A stretch of DNA of 39,746 bases from Lingula anatina (lineage: Eukaryota; Brachiopoda; Lingulata; Lingulida; Lingulidae). Where the stretch lies: the NCBI RefSeq assembly GCF_001039355.2, contig NW_019775663.1, forward strand, positions 52,148 through 91,893, in the 5' to 3' direction. Numbering within the stretch: the stretch's first letter is position 1; every line of letters begins with the position of its first letter. Shown one piece after another: positions 26,040 to 32,374 of the stretch. Below the pieces are notes generated by a model that was given only the letters and a program-made list of their open reading frames with translations, was not told the DNA's origin and searched no databases. A program made the position numbers and the translations under genes.

Positions 26040-26838
26040 TTTGGGGGGGGGGGGGCTGTAGAAAATATAATTAGATGTTTAACTAGCAGGGTTATACTGT
26101 CTTTTCTCCAACATTTATTCTGGCCAGACTTATCAAAGGTTATTAGAGGTGAAGCATGTAATATGTAGTATCTTGACTTTTATTTTACATAGCTGTTTTC
26201 AAATAGACATTTCCAGTATTTGGTTTGACCTAGATCTGTATTACACAAACTCTGCCCATATAAAATATCAATTACTGTAGCATGGATTAACTGTTCAGTG
26301 TAGAATAAATACTGTAGTCTAGCTTCAGTATTAACATCTGTATCATGGGTTTGGGGACTAAGCATCATATTTTAAACACATCTGAAATAGGATATTTATT
26401 ATATTATTCAGGGTTTTTCAGTAAGTAAAGTCAAAATTGCAGTTGTATATGCATGTTACAAGGACAAGTATCATATGGTCTGGTGTAACAACATTTTGGG
26501 CATAAAGGGGCTTTCTGTGGTTTCATTAAAAAGAAAGAAAAAAGTTAATAAAAGTTTATATTTCCTCACATTCAATTTGTGATACTCCTACTCAGGCGAT
26601 TTCCAAACAGAATTATGCAGGATGTATAGACTTTTCATTTGACAAAAATCTCCTAAGTGATACTTAAAATAACTTGCATTCCACCCTGTAATCTCCAAGC
26701 TGCTCCTCTGGGCTTTTCAGGACCTGAAAGTTTCAGGTTAAGATTTTGTAAAGAGTATTTGTTTTCTTTTTCTTTTCTCAGTACCACATGAATTATGTAA
26801 AAGATGAGAGCTGGACAAACTGGCTGTGATACCTTTCT

Positions 26839-26890
<52 letters not shown>

Positions 26891-29693
26891 GATATATGAC
26901 AGCAATAGAGTGATTGTAATAAGAGTTGATGTTCAAACAATATGTAATTATAAAATTGATTTTTTGGTTCAAAGATATAATTTGATTTGAGGAAATGCAC
27001 TATGAGGATTGCAGTAAACGTATTTATTCTTAGCATTTACTTATGAGATGAATACACTAAGTGTAATCCACTTCATTGTCAAAAAAAATGTTCTTAATTT
27101 CATTACATGTATTAAACTGTTTCACTGTTTATAAAACATGAGTAAATTTTCACATTATGTTTTAATTTCTTTTAATAATTTCACCTATTAACCTCTTTTG
27201 TTCTTTGTGAGAGAAAGTTGACAATGAAGTAATGCCGCCATTTCTGTTGTTACAGGAGGGGATGAACCAGTGCTCACCTATGAACCAGTGATACAGCAAG
27301 AATGTGAGTAAATAGCTGGTTCACTACAACCTTGTCACACCTAGCACATTCTTACAAATACTGTCACACCTAATGCATTCTTACAAATACTGTCACACCT
27401 AACACATTTTTAAAGACACTGTCACACCTAACACATTCTTACAAATACTGTCACACCTAACACATTTTTAAAGACACTGTCACACCTAACACATTCTTAC
27501 AGATACTGTCACACCTAATGCATTTTTACAGACACTGTCACACTGGACACATTGTATAAACCAATATTGCAGCAAGAAAGTGAGTTGTCTTAAGTAAATG
27601 TTAGATATTTCATTTTTTGCGACAAATTCTTGGTTTAGTTGGTATGATATAGCTTAAAGAAATGATATGCCCAAGCAGGCACATTGCACTGTAAAGATTG
27701 CTAGCATAATCTACTGACAACTAAATAATGTCTGCGTGAATTCCGTCTTCCAGTGAAGGTGACACGCCCTATCATTTTACTGGGCCCGCTGAAGGACAGA
27801 ATTAATGACGACCTGATATCAGAGTACCCGGACAAGTTTGGCAGCTGTGTACCTCGTAAGTCAACTGTCAGTGGAATACTATAGCATATATAACACTCAG
27901 TAGTTTAAAACATACATCAGAATACCATAGTATATACAGCAATCAACACGTACTACATTATACAACGGAGTACAATATAATAGAAGGTGCAACATTTTCA
28001 ACATTGTTCAGAATATAAGAGTGGACAACTTCATACAGAGGAAAACAACATAGTGAAAAAAATCAGTGCCCTACAACATTTGATTTAAGGTAAGACAGCA
28101 TAGTTTAATTAATGTGCAACTAATACAACATAGCTTTTAACATCATGCAGCATTTGCCATTATACCACTGCATTATAAAGTAACATTGTATTACAAAAGA
28201 GAACACAAGCAAATTATACACAAACAAATACATCATCACAATACTACTTAATACAACATAATACAACAAAATAAAACGTGAAGCAAAACGGCATAGTCAA
28301 ACTTGCAGCCAACTGTTCAACAGCTACTGATGACTGTCATCGTTTGCAGACACGACACGTCCGCGCAGAGACTACGAGGTGGACGGGCGTGACTACCACT
28401 TCGTGGACTCTCGAGAGCAGATGGAGAAGGACATTCAGGACCACCTGTTCATCGAAGCGGGGCAGTACAACGAGCATCTGTACGGCACCAGTGTTGCCTC
28501 AGTCAGGGAGGTCGCAGAAAAGGTAGTTTTGCCCACGATGAATTAGGATAATAAAGCAATCTTTTCAGTGGGAAAAATTATTTTTGTTTCAGAGTCATGA
28601 TTTTAGATCCATTAAAAATATATTTCTTTGGTTTCAGTTTTGCAGTTTTCATTGTCTTGTTAGTGTGTATACTGGTGATTTTTTTTTTCTTTTTTTTTTT
28701 TTTTTTGGGGGGGGGGCAAAAGAGGAGTGATATGACATCTGTCATTGTATCCAGACTGAAGTAACCAAATTAATTCCTGATTTCAGGGCAAGCATTGTAT
28801 ATTAGATGTCAGTGGAAATGCTATTAAGAGACTTCAGGTTGCTCAACTCTACCCTATAGCCATCTTTATTAAACCAAGAAGTGCAGAATCTATAATGTAA
28901 GTACTGACAATAGGTCTACTCTACCCAATAGCCATCTTTATTAATTAAAAACCAAGAACTGAACAATGTATAATGTAAATAATGGAAGTAGTTTTATTCT
29001 ATTGTTTACTATACCAAGTAATGCAAAATCTGTAATATAAATACTGGCAGTGTTGACTATGAATGTGAGTGTTTGTGTGGTTGTTAGAATGTAGAAGTAA
29101 TCACATTTGTGAGATAATGATTAATTTTTTGCAGGGAGTGGAACAAGAGAATGACAGAAGAGCAGGCCAAGAAAAGTTTTGAAAAAGCATTGAGATTAGA
29201 GCAAGAGTTTGGAGAGTACTTCACAGGTAAGTTGAGTTTAGAGCAAGAGTTTGGGGGAAAAAATCACAGGTAAATTTAAAACAAAATGAAGTAATTAAAG
29301 AAATGTTTATTACAGAAGTAACGGAATTGAAAAAACTGGGAATAATTTTCAAACCTCAGATTTTTCATTGATTATGTTGTTTTGTCTCAGAGCATTGTAG
29401 GAATAGTTTTTATCTTAAAATAATTTTTGTGCTAACCTTGGCATTATCTTTAAGATGAATATGCATGTCCAAGAAAATGTCCCAGCCAAAGCAAAAAAAG
29501 GTATTGTCTGATGGTGCTGTTATACCCATGCTTCTTTAGAATATTGATGTAAAGTTTCACTTGAATCTCCCCCATGTTGTTTTCAGCTGTGGTCAGCGGG
29601 GACACGCCAGATGACATCTATGCAAAGGTCAAGGAGGTCATTCGCGACCAGTCGGGGCCCATGATCTGGGTGCCATCAAAAGAAAAGTTATGA
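2201..29693 (+). CDS. DLG1: Discs-large MAGUK scaffold (DLG family), 5'-truncated, 16 exons
   Basis: Coding exons: <2201-2229, 2452-2617, 2964-3099, 15853-16009, 19955-20057, 20419-20521, 21345-21521, 22784-22850, 23433-23556, 24925-24951, 27256-27303, 27754-27855, 28350-28522, 28787-28896, 29135-29226, 29587-29693. All introns are GT-AG and all phases agree, giving about 572 residues: end of PDZ2, Pro/Gln-rich linker, PDZ3 (GLGF loop), SH3, HOOK/4.1-binding segment and guanylate-kinase-like domain, ending K-E-K-L-stop as in animal DLG proteins. The family is a membrane-associated scaffold at septate/adherens junctions and synapses that binds C-terminal peptides through PDZ domains and spindle or polarity partners through the GK domain; the GK domain is catalytically inactive. 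L27, PDZ1 and the start of PDZ2 are missing, lost at the N at 2200. Invertebrates usually have one such gene, hence the DLG1 symbol; it is equally related to vertebrate DLG1-4. Five donor sites are followed by copies of the exon end. Confidence 0.93.
2452..2617 (+). CDS. DLG1: DLG exon: end of PDZ2 and start of the PDZ2-PDZ3 linker
   Basis: Begins [19 protein letters not shown], the alpha-B helix of DLG PDZ2, then V-V-L-T-V-G-K-P. The end is CACAG|GTAAG at 2618. The last 78 bases are repeated directly downstream, in frame, with a second identical donor at 2696, so the exon could also end at 2695 and add 26 residues. The frame stays open through to 2808, where a stop ends an unspliced product. 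Confidence 0.88.
2540..2765 (+). repeat. 78-bp tandem repeat spanning exon end and splice donor (about 2.8 copies)
   Basis: Equivalent points recur at 2548, 2626 and 2704, exactly 78 bases apart (26 codons). The first copy is the coding exon end. The second carries its own CACAG|GTAAG donor at 2696. The third has an internal deletion of about ten bases and a GC in place of the donor GT (about 2763). Codons read S-P-T-P-D-T and Y-L-Q-N-T-D-F-T-D in each intact unit. Confidence 0.92.
2964..3099 (+). CDS. DLG1: DLG exon: Pro/Gln-rich linker before PDZ3
   Basis: Acceptor TTTTTCAG at 2956-2963; the split codon with the previous exon gives V. Reads [14 protein letters not shown] and ends V-V-D-E-D-I-P-R at AAG|GTGAGA, phase 2. 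Proline- and glutamine-rich low-complexity sequence is typical of the U1 linker of DLG proteins. It joins the PDZ3 exon 12.75 kb downstream. Confidence 0.85.
6089..6240 (+). repeat. Degenerate ~20-21-bp minisatellite
   Basis: Seven units beginning CAGGATT(C/T) and ending TTAGGAT(C/T) or a close variant: lengths about 21, 20, 21, 20, 27, 21 and 20 bases. Units differ at several positions, so the array is old. It lies deep in the large intron. Confidence 0.85.
10085..10109 (+). repeat. Poly-A tract
   Basis: Uninterrupted run of about 25 A. No retroposon body could be recognised directly upstream, so a SINE or processed-copy tail is only one possibility. Confidence 0.8.
10930..11009 (+). CDS. 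DLG1: Candidate alternative first coding exon of a short DLG isoform
   Basis: An ATG at 10930 opens 26 codons plus two bases, reading [16 protein letters not shown] and on to Y-Q-Y-F-N, then AACAG|GTAAAT at 11010. The leftover AG is phase 2, exactly what the PDZ3 exon (15853) requires; joining gives ...Y-F-N-R-E-P-R-K-V. The product would be a PDZ3-SH3-GK protein lacking PDZ1 and PDZ2, as produced from internal promoters of some vertebrate DLG genes. Against it: the base at -3 of the ATG is C, no promoter element is obvious, and 80 open bases can arise by chance. Transcript 5' ends are needed. Confidence 0.45.
13807..13977. mobile_element. 171-bp MITE with 15-bp inverted ends and CCTTA duplication
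   Basis: The left end starts CAGGCCCGTAGTCAG and the right end is the complement CTGGCTACGGGCCTG (14 of 15 match). The same five bases, CCTTA, lie directly outside both ends (13802-13806 and 13978-13982), a target-site duplication. The interior has a G run and two related segments built on GTGGACC/TTTTTCCCA. No coding capacity. The superfamily cannot be named from a 5-bp duplication alone. Confidence 0.85.
14596..14888. mobile_element. Inverted-repeat element (GATCGATCT family), one full plus one partial copy
   Basis: A full copy at about 14675-14886 has complementary ends: CCCAGAGATTTTAGATCGAT at left, and GATCGATCTAATCTCTGG then AAATGGGGTC at right. Directly before it, 14596-14672 matches the left third of the element in diverged form (CTAAATGGATCT, GGGGTTTCTCACT, GTGGCTTA). 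A second full copy sits 21.7 kb away at 36424-36643, proving it is a dispersed family. No protein is encoded, so it is probably a non-autonomous DNA element. Confidence 0.8.
15853..16009 (+). CDS. DLG1: DLG exon: first half of PDZ3
   Basis: Reads [25 protein letters not shown] then [17 protein letters not shown] is the carboxylate-binding loop. Ends G-D-Q-L-I-S at TCT|GTAAGT, phase 0. This exon is much more GC-rich than its introns. PDZ3 of DLG proteins binds C-terminal peptide ligands of membrane proteins and partners. Confidence 0.96.
16545..16880 (+). repeat. Diverged ~300-bp interspersed repeat, copy 1
   Basis: Shares an ordered series of blocks with 18815-19107: GGTTGAT...CTCTGAA, GAGGTA, AACTTGCA, AAATTGGC(C/T)TGTGC, TTTTCAT, GGCAA, TGCTTTCT, and finally TGATGGT...TTGTCTAATATT. 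Similarity is interrupted by insertions, including the A tract, so the copies are old. It is either an intronic duplication or an old dispersed element; a genome-wide search would tell. Confidence 0.6.
16901..16950. repeat. Compound (TC)n(CA)n microsatellite
   Basis: About ten TC units directly followed by fifteen CA units. Further CA-rich sequence continues to about 16993. Confidence 0.95.
18815..19107 (+). repeat. Diverged ~300-bp interspersed repeat, copy 2
   Basis: Counterpart of 16545-16880 in the same orientation, 2.27 kb downstream in the same intron. It ends at a CT-rich stretch, as copy 1 does (CCCTCTCCCTCTCTCTC against CCTCTCCCCCTCC). Confidence 0.6.
19955..20057 (+). CDS. DLG1: DLG exon: second half of PDZ3
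   Basis: Reads [19 protein letters not shown] then [10 protein letters not shown], the alpha-B helix and last strand of PDZ3. The histidine in T-H-E-Q is the usual class I ligand-selecting residue. The donor GAAG|GTGGGG is weaker than its neighbours. Phase 1. Confidence 0.96.
20058..20418 (+). other. DLG intron
   Basis: 361 AT-rich bases with a few A runs. Nothing beyond splice signals was seen. Confidence 0.7.
20419..20521 (+). CDS. DLG1: DLG exon: PDZ3-SH3 linker
   Basis: Reads [16 protein letters not shown], the helical PDZ3-SH3 linker of DLG, then a Ser/Thr-rich stretch and Q-K-R-T-L-Y-V-R, the first SH3 strand. The donor GAG|GTAAGC leaves phase 2. Confidence 0.95.
20522..21344 (+). other. 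DLG intron with a CA microsatellite
   Basis: 823 bases. A (CA)n run of about 47 bases lies at 21033-21079. No exon or conserved frame was seen in the rest; the short open frames reading through the CA run are artefacts of the repeat. Confidence 0.7.
21033..21079. repeat. (CA)n microsatellite
   Basis: About 23 uninterrupted CA units in the intron before the SH3 exon. Confidence 0.95.
21345..21521 (+). CDS. DLG1: DLG exon: SH3 domain
   Basis: Reads [15 protein letters not shown] then [17 protein letters not shown] and G-L-G-I-I-P-S-R-R. All SH3 landmarks are present (ALFDY, WW, G-I-I-P-S). In MAGUKs the SH3 folds back on the GK domain. The donor is AGAAG|GTAGGG at 21522. The last 29 exon bases plus eight intron bases form the unit of a 25-copy minisatellite beginning here. 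Reading past the donor gives an immediate in-frame TAG, so only this first donor keeps the protein intact. Confidence 0.96.
21493..22411 (+). repeat. 37-bp minisatellite seeded from an exon end and splice donor (25 copies)
   Basis: Unit starts recur every 37 bases from 21493 to 22381 (888 = 24 x 37), giving 24 full units plus a decayed 25th lacking a base. Unit 1 lies mostly inside the SH3 exon; each of the 24 full units carries AG|GTAGGG. From unit 4 to unit 23 the units strictly alternate between GGACTGGG and GGCCTGGG starts, a 74-bp higher-order repeat, showing that later growth was by dimers. Near-perfect identity indicates recent expansion or homogenisation. Confidence 0.97.
22412..22783 (+). 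other. Remainder of the DLG intron after the minisatellite
   Basis: AT-rich intron of ordinary appearance. The acceptor ACTATGTTTCCAG ends at 22783. No other feature was seen. Confidence 0.6.
22784..22850 (+). CDS. DLG1: DLG exon: end of SH3 / start of HOOK
   Basis: Reads [23 protein letters not shown], matching the R-V-E-R-K-E-R-A segment after the DLG SH3 domain. The end is AAG|GTAAGA, phase 0. Inside the exon GTGGACTTCAAGG is followed 21 bases later by GTGGACTCCAAGG at the donor, so the exon end itself looks internally duplicated. Confidence 0.94.
22851..23432 (+). other. DLG intron
   Basis: 582 AT-rich bases with a short TTTTTATCTT duplication near 23292-23310. Nothing else recognisable. 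Confidence 0.7.
23433..23556 (+). CDS. DLG1: DLG exon: HOOK / protein 4.1-binding segment
   Basis: Reads [24 protein letters not shown]. The basic F-S-F-x-K-K-F-P-F core is typical of the HOOK region between SH3 and GK, which in the family binds 4.1 proteins and calmodulin. It ends with acidic V-T-V-D-E and C|GTAAGT, phase 1. In vertebrates this is a site of alternative exons. Confidence 0.94.
23557..24924 (+). other. DLG intron
   Basis: 1.37 kb, AT-rich, with no domain-bearing frame. The acceptor TTTCTGTAG ends at 24924. Minus-strand short frames near 24192-24710 have no recognisable content. Confidence 0.6.
24925..24951 (+). CDS. DLG1: DLG 27-base microexon in HOOK
   Basis: Adds Q-T-E-G-D-N-D-S-N between CTGTAG and A|GTAAGT. 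Phase 1 on both sides (27 = 9 x 3), so it can be skipped without changing frame. Acidic content fits the segment before S/T-Y-E-P-V. It is a likely cassette exon. Confidence 0.75.
25714..25920 (+). repeat. 44-bp tandem repeat, about 4.7 copies
   Basis: Units start at 25714, 25757, 25801, 25845 and 25889 (spacing 43, 44, 44, 44). Each reads GCTGGGTGTTGATCTGGCTA followed by an AT-rich half with TATACTGTATATGTATA. The middle three units are nearly identical. Confidence 0.95.
25985..26054. repeat. (ATTT)n followed by a poly-G run
   Basis: About 14 ATTT units directly followed by twelve G. Length may be unreliable in the assembly. Confidence 0.95.
26841..26887. repeat. Poly-T tract
   Basis: Forty-seven consecutive T. 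It could be the tail of a minus-strand retroposon, but no body was recognised. Confidence 0.95.
27256..27303 (+). CDS. DLG1: DLG exon: HOOK-GK junction
   Basis: Forty-eight bases read [16 protein letters not shown], the conserved Y-E-P-V motif just before the GK domain. The donor is GAAT|GTGAGT, phase 1. A diverged copy of the exon end with its donor lies at about 27553-27586. Confidence 0.94.
27333..27560 (+). repeat. 29-bp tandem repeat, about 8 copies
   Basis: TGTCACAC recurs at 27333, 27362, 27391, 27420, 27449, 27478, 27507 and 27536, exactly 29 bases apart. Variants TTCTTACAAATAC and TTTTTAAAGACAC alternate in the middle (27362-27506), suggesting partial growth in pairs. The last copy runs into the exon-end copy. 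Confidence 0.95.
27553..27586 (+). pseudogene. Decayed copy of the DLG exon 27256-27303 end and donor
   Basis: TATAAACCAATATTGCAGCA followed by AGAAAGTGAGT matches the real exon end TATGAACCAGTGATACAGCA and AGAATGTGAGT with about six changes. It would read P-I-L-Q-Q-E where the exon reads P-V-I-Q-Q-E, and the donor GT is kept at 27580. No acceptor is obvious, so it is probably a non-functional copy. Confidence 0.65.
27754..27855 (+). CDS. DLG1: DLG exon: GK domain, part 1
   Basis: Reads [21 protein letters not shown] then [10 protein letters not shown]. The P-loop equivalent G-P-L-K-D-R lacks the catalytic guanylate-kinase pattern, as in other DLG proteins, so this is a phosphopeptide-binding pseudokinase. 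C|GTAAGT, phase 1. Confidence 0.96.
27856..28349 (+). other. DLG intron with degenerate ATACAACA-like repetition
   Basis: 494 AT-rich bases in which short blocks such as ATACAACA, TATACAGCA and AATACAACA recur irregularly. No exon was seen. The acceptor CGTTTGCAG ends at 28349. Confidence 0.6.
28350..28522 (+). CDS. DLG1: DLG exon: GK domain, part 2
   Basis: Reads [26 protein letters not shown] and [16 protein letters not shown]. This is the GMP-binding-like subdomain used for phospho-ligand binding in MAGUKs. The donor AAAAG|GTAGTT leaves phase 0. High GC compared with surrounding introns. Confidence 0.96.
28523..28786 (+). other. DLG intron with poly-T/poly-G run
   Basis: 264 bases; a broken T tract (28679-28706) runs into a G run (to about 28717). 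Nothing else was seen. Confidence 0.7.
28787..28896 (+). CDS. DLG1: DLG exon: GK domain, part 3
   Basis: Reads [17 protein letters not shown] and [11 protein letters not shown], the GK core strand and following helix. The donor is AT|GTAAGT, phase 2. Two progressively decayed copies of its 3' end follow in the intron. Confidence 0.96.
28916..29049 (+). pseudogene. Two decayed copies of the preceding GK exon end and donor
   Basis: Copy 1 (about 28916-28985) repeats CTCTACCC..ATAGCCATCTTTATTAA and ends TATAATGTAAAT, keeping a GT at the donor place. Copy 2 (about 28992-29049) repeats CCAAG..TGCA.AATCT.TAATRTAA.TACTG and its donor has decayed to AT. Both follow the exon in the same order and orientation. 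They carry insertions that break the frame, so they are not usable exons. Confidence 0.75.
29135..29226 (+). CDS. DLG1: DLG exon: GK domain, part 4
   Basis: Reads [31 protein letters not shown], the LID-like helices near the end of the GK fold. The donor CACAG|GTAAGT is phase 1. A short copy of the exon end with a second donor lies at 29237-29275. Confidence 0.96.
29237..29275 (+). pseudogene. Copy of the GK exon 29135-29226 end and donor
   Basis: TTAGAGCAAGAGTTTGG is repeated exactly 44 bases after its place in the exon, then diverges and ends ATCACAG|GTAAAT at 29270. Use of this second donor would add 43 bases and shift the frame, so it should be deleterious if spliced. Confidence 0.8.
29276..29586 (+). 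other. Rest of the last DLG intron
   Basis: About 310 AT-rich bases without other features. The acceptor TGTTTTCAG ends at 29586. Confidence 0.6.
29587..29693 (+). CDS. DLG1: DLG last exon: end of GK and stop codon
   Basis: Reads [19 protein letters not shown] and [14 protein letters not shown], then TGA at 29691-29693. The C-terminus agrees with animal DLG proteins almost residue for residue, so the gene ends here. Confidence 0.97.
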
Positions 29694-31760
29694 TGCGGAG
29701 ATTGGAGAGCGATGCATTAGACACTTTTAAAGCCATTATGTAGTCATCAGGATGGAGGGAAGGATGAAGGGAAGAAAGGACAGATTGAGAAGCACTGGAC
29801 AGTGATAAATAAAGAGCACGCTTGAGAAGGGGTGTAAAGGTGTAAAGAATTTAATGAAAATTTTATGGCCAATCAGGGTGGACATGATAATTTGCGTACT
29901 GTGGAATCATGGGAAGAGGAAATTGTGGTGAATAGCTGCGCGCTGTAGAATATACAATTGTAGTGGCAAAGGTAGAGGACAAGCTACATGTATGATCCAA
30001 TAGCAGAAGAGGGTACAGAAATAATTTCTTCCAGGATGAAAAGTGATAGCTTATTCTTCCCAATAATTTAAGACTAAACAGTTGTGTATGGTAATATGAA
30101 GTGTACAGTTTTATCATAACTGTATTAAGTATCAAGTTAACTAATCTTATGGCTCTTGTAGACCCAATTGTAAAGTTTTCTGTGTTATATGATTCCACAA
30201 GTAAGGAGAGAGAAAGGCGAATTAGATAGCTTGCTTTACGTGGGGCAGGGAATATAGATTTGATAGAGAACATAGTCTTGTATCTTATAAATAACTGATG
30301 AAAGAAAATGTACATAGGAGATTGAATTGAATTTCCATAGCAACTGGATTAATCGCCATAGAAACCATTGTACAGTTGCTAGGCAGTTTTACATGGTATT
30401 AAAAGGTTCATCTCAAGGAAAAAGAAAGTAGTCTGGTAGATGTAAACAAGATAAGTTATGGTAGGCTTCAGAGTAAGGTTTTTGAAGTATTTCTGTAAGA
30501 ATTGATGTTAAGAGGAACTAAGTCTTTATTATTTTGTATTTGCTTATTCATTTTTTCTGCCTTTTTAATGAATAGCACACCAATGTTTTCTTATTATTTC
30601 CTTCAAGTGATTTATGAAAGTTGCTGTTTCGTGTGTGAGCTGTGACAATGAACAGTTCCAGTCTTGTCAACATTGTGTTGTGTCACCTGGTAAAGAAACC
30701 TGTTCGTGAAGATTCATTTCCCTCATAGCTTGAGATTAGAAGGTGAATTAAGAAATATAAGATTGTCATACACGCTACAAGTACCCCATTGGTTCATATT
30801 GTCAATTTAATATTTGATGTGGATGGATTCTGTTTGATGAAATGTGTTCAAGGTAAACCAGTACTGCTGCCATTTTGAATACCAGTTGGACTCTTATTTC
30901 ATTGTGGCACTTCTCATTACACGTGCCAGCTCTTATGCTAGTTTGCCAATATAGAGGTAATATTTGATGTGCCGGATATGTGTAAGTCACAAGGTGAAAG
31001 CTATTGTTTTGACTAAATAAATGCTGCTTTACTAAGAAAAGGCTCTTCTGTATTGCAATGTGAAAGGTCCAGTCATGCCATGGAAACCTTGCTAGAATGT
31101 ATTTTTGGTTTTGACAACACACTTGAATTACTTCGGTAAAATAACAGCCAGTTAGATATTATTCTACCAGTATTGTGGGAATTGGACAACTAATGGGGAA
31201 ACTGTAGGTAATAGAAAATAAGGCTTTGGATTATTCTTCTCTATTATTAATTTCGATGAAATTTTGACATTTCTGGTCTGTTGATTGAAAAGTTTTCTTA
31301 AAGAAAACCATGTACATGTTACTTGTTTGTCGTATAAGTTATCTAGCATAATCAAAACGTGCCGTAGCTTTATTTCCAGATGAAAGTTGGGGAAAACGGT
31401 TGTCTTAAGTGTTCAAGTGCTTGCTTATTTGATTAGTTGTTAATACAGTAGCTCAACCAATTAGTGGAAGCGTTACTAACTTCCAGGGCAATTAGTGTTG
31501 CATATTGGGAAAATTCAGATGTGACTACATATCTCATTGGTTGATTTACAGCATCCATTTGGGATCCATGGTAACAGTGTGTGTATTACATTAACATTAT
31601 TAAAGACACTGAGAATAATACGTAAAATTTATACAATTAATATGTATATCGATATGAAAATATTCACTTGGAGAAATGTATGACATAGCCAATGACAGTC
31701 CAAGAGATGTAAAATAAACTTATCTTTAGTTTTATCCAATATTTGACAGCGTTGCTTTTT
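29694..31760 (+). other. 3' UTR and downstream flank of DLG
   Basis: AT-rich and free of recognisable domains. Several AATAAA sites suggest the 3' UTR may extend as far as about 31740. A 150-codon minus-strand frame at 29863-30315 has no family resemblance and is judged fortuitous. Confidence 0.5.
29808..29813 (+). terminator. Candidate polyadenylation signal of the DLG gene
   Basis: AATAAA 115 bases after the stop codon, followed by a GT-rich stretch (29821-29845: GGGGTGTAAAGGTGTAAAG), a standard arrangement for cleavage. Further AATAAA sites at 31016-31021 and 31713-31718 could give longer 3' UTRs. Confidence 0.6.
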
Positions 31761-32337
31761 ACATTACCTTGCACACGCTTTTTTTTTCTTTTTTAAAATA
31801 TTATATATATTTCAAAGTTAGTTTAGTTTTTTTCCTAAGAGCTTGGTTTTTTAAAATCTCTTAAGAGATTTTAACTGACGGCGCCCTCTCTGACAATATC
31901 AGAGTTAGGACATTTCTCTGTGCAAACTCTCGCCAAATTGTTCTTGCGTATCCTATTGGCCGTATCTTCGTGTACATTTGTGGCTATATATAACCTGCAC
32001 ATGCAAGGTGGCATATGGTTCTAGTACTTTGTTTGACATAAAAGATAAAATACCAGCAGCTGCAGAAACCCGACAACAGTGGAATCTTTTATGTCGCTTA
32101 TGATCTTGATGTGGCGAAAATGATGAAAAATCTATTTATTTGAAAAAGTATTCCTTCATGGGGACCATCACAGGGTAAGGGGATGTAGAATAGTGACACT
32201 TACATGGGCGTCACCCCCCCCCCCCCGGAAAATTTCTGCAGACACACATGGACACTAATGAGAGCCCGACGTGAGTGTAGTCCGAATATATAATAAGTTT
32301 CATGTAAAAAGGCCCTTAAACTCCCCTCTCTCTCTCC

Positions 32338-32374
<37 letters not shown>

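Larger units (their letters stand above)
24952..27255 (+). other. DLG intron rich in simple repeats
   Basis: 2.3 kb containing a T tract near 25068-25082, a 44-bp tandem repeat (25714-25920), an (ATTT)n/poly-G compound repeat (25985-26054) and a T tract of nearly 50 bases (26841-26887). No exon was recognised. The Lys-rich minus-strand frame at 26653-27036 is only the poly-T tract read in reverse. Confidence 0.7.
27304..27753 (+). other. DLG intron with a 29-bp repeat and an exon-end copy
   Basis: 450 bases made largely of a 29-bp tandem array (27333-27560), followed by a decayed copy of the preceding exon's end and donor (27553-27586). Confidence 0.8.

Noticed and set aside
26653-27036. 127-codon minus-strand frame with a long lysine run
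   Set aside because: The lysines are the poly-T tract at 26841-26887 read in reverse; the rest has no recognisable content.
28278-28526. Arginine-rich 82-codon plus-strand frame
   Set aside because: It is a shifted frame over the GK exon 28350-28522, whose true frame matches DLG.
29863-30315. 150-codon minus-strand frame in the DLG 3' flank
   Set aside because: AT-rich, no domain, no neighbour support; it overlaps the likely 3' UTR.
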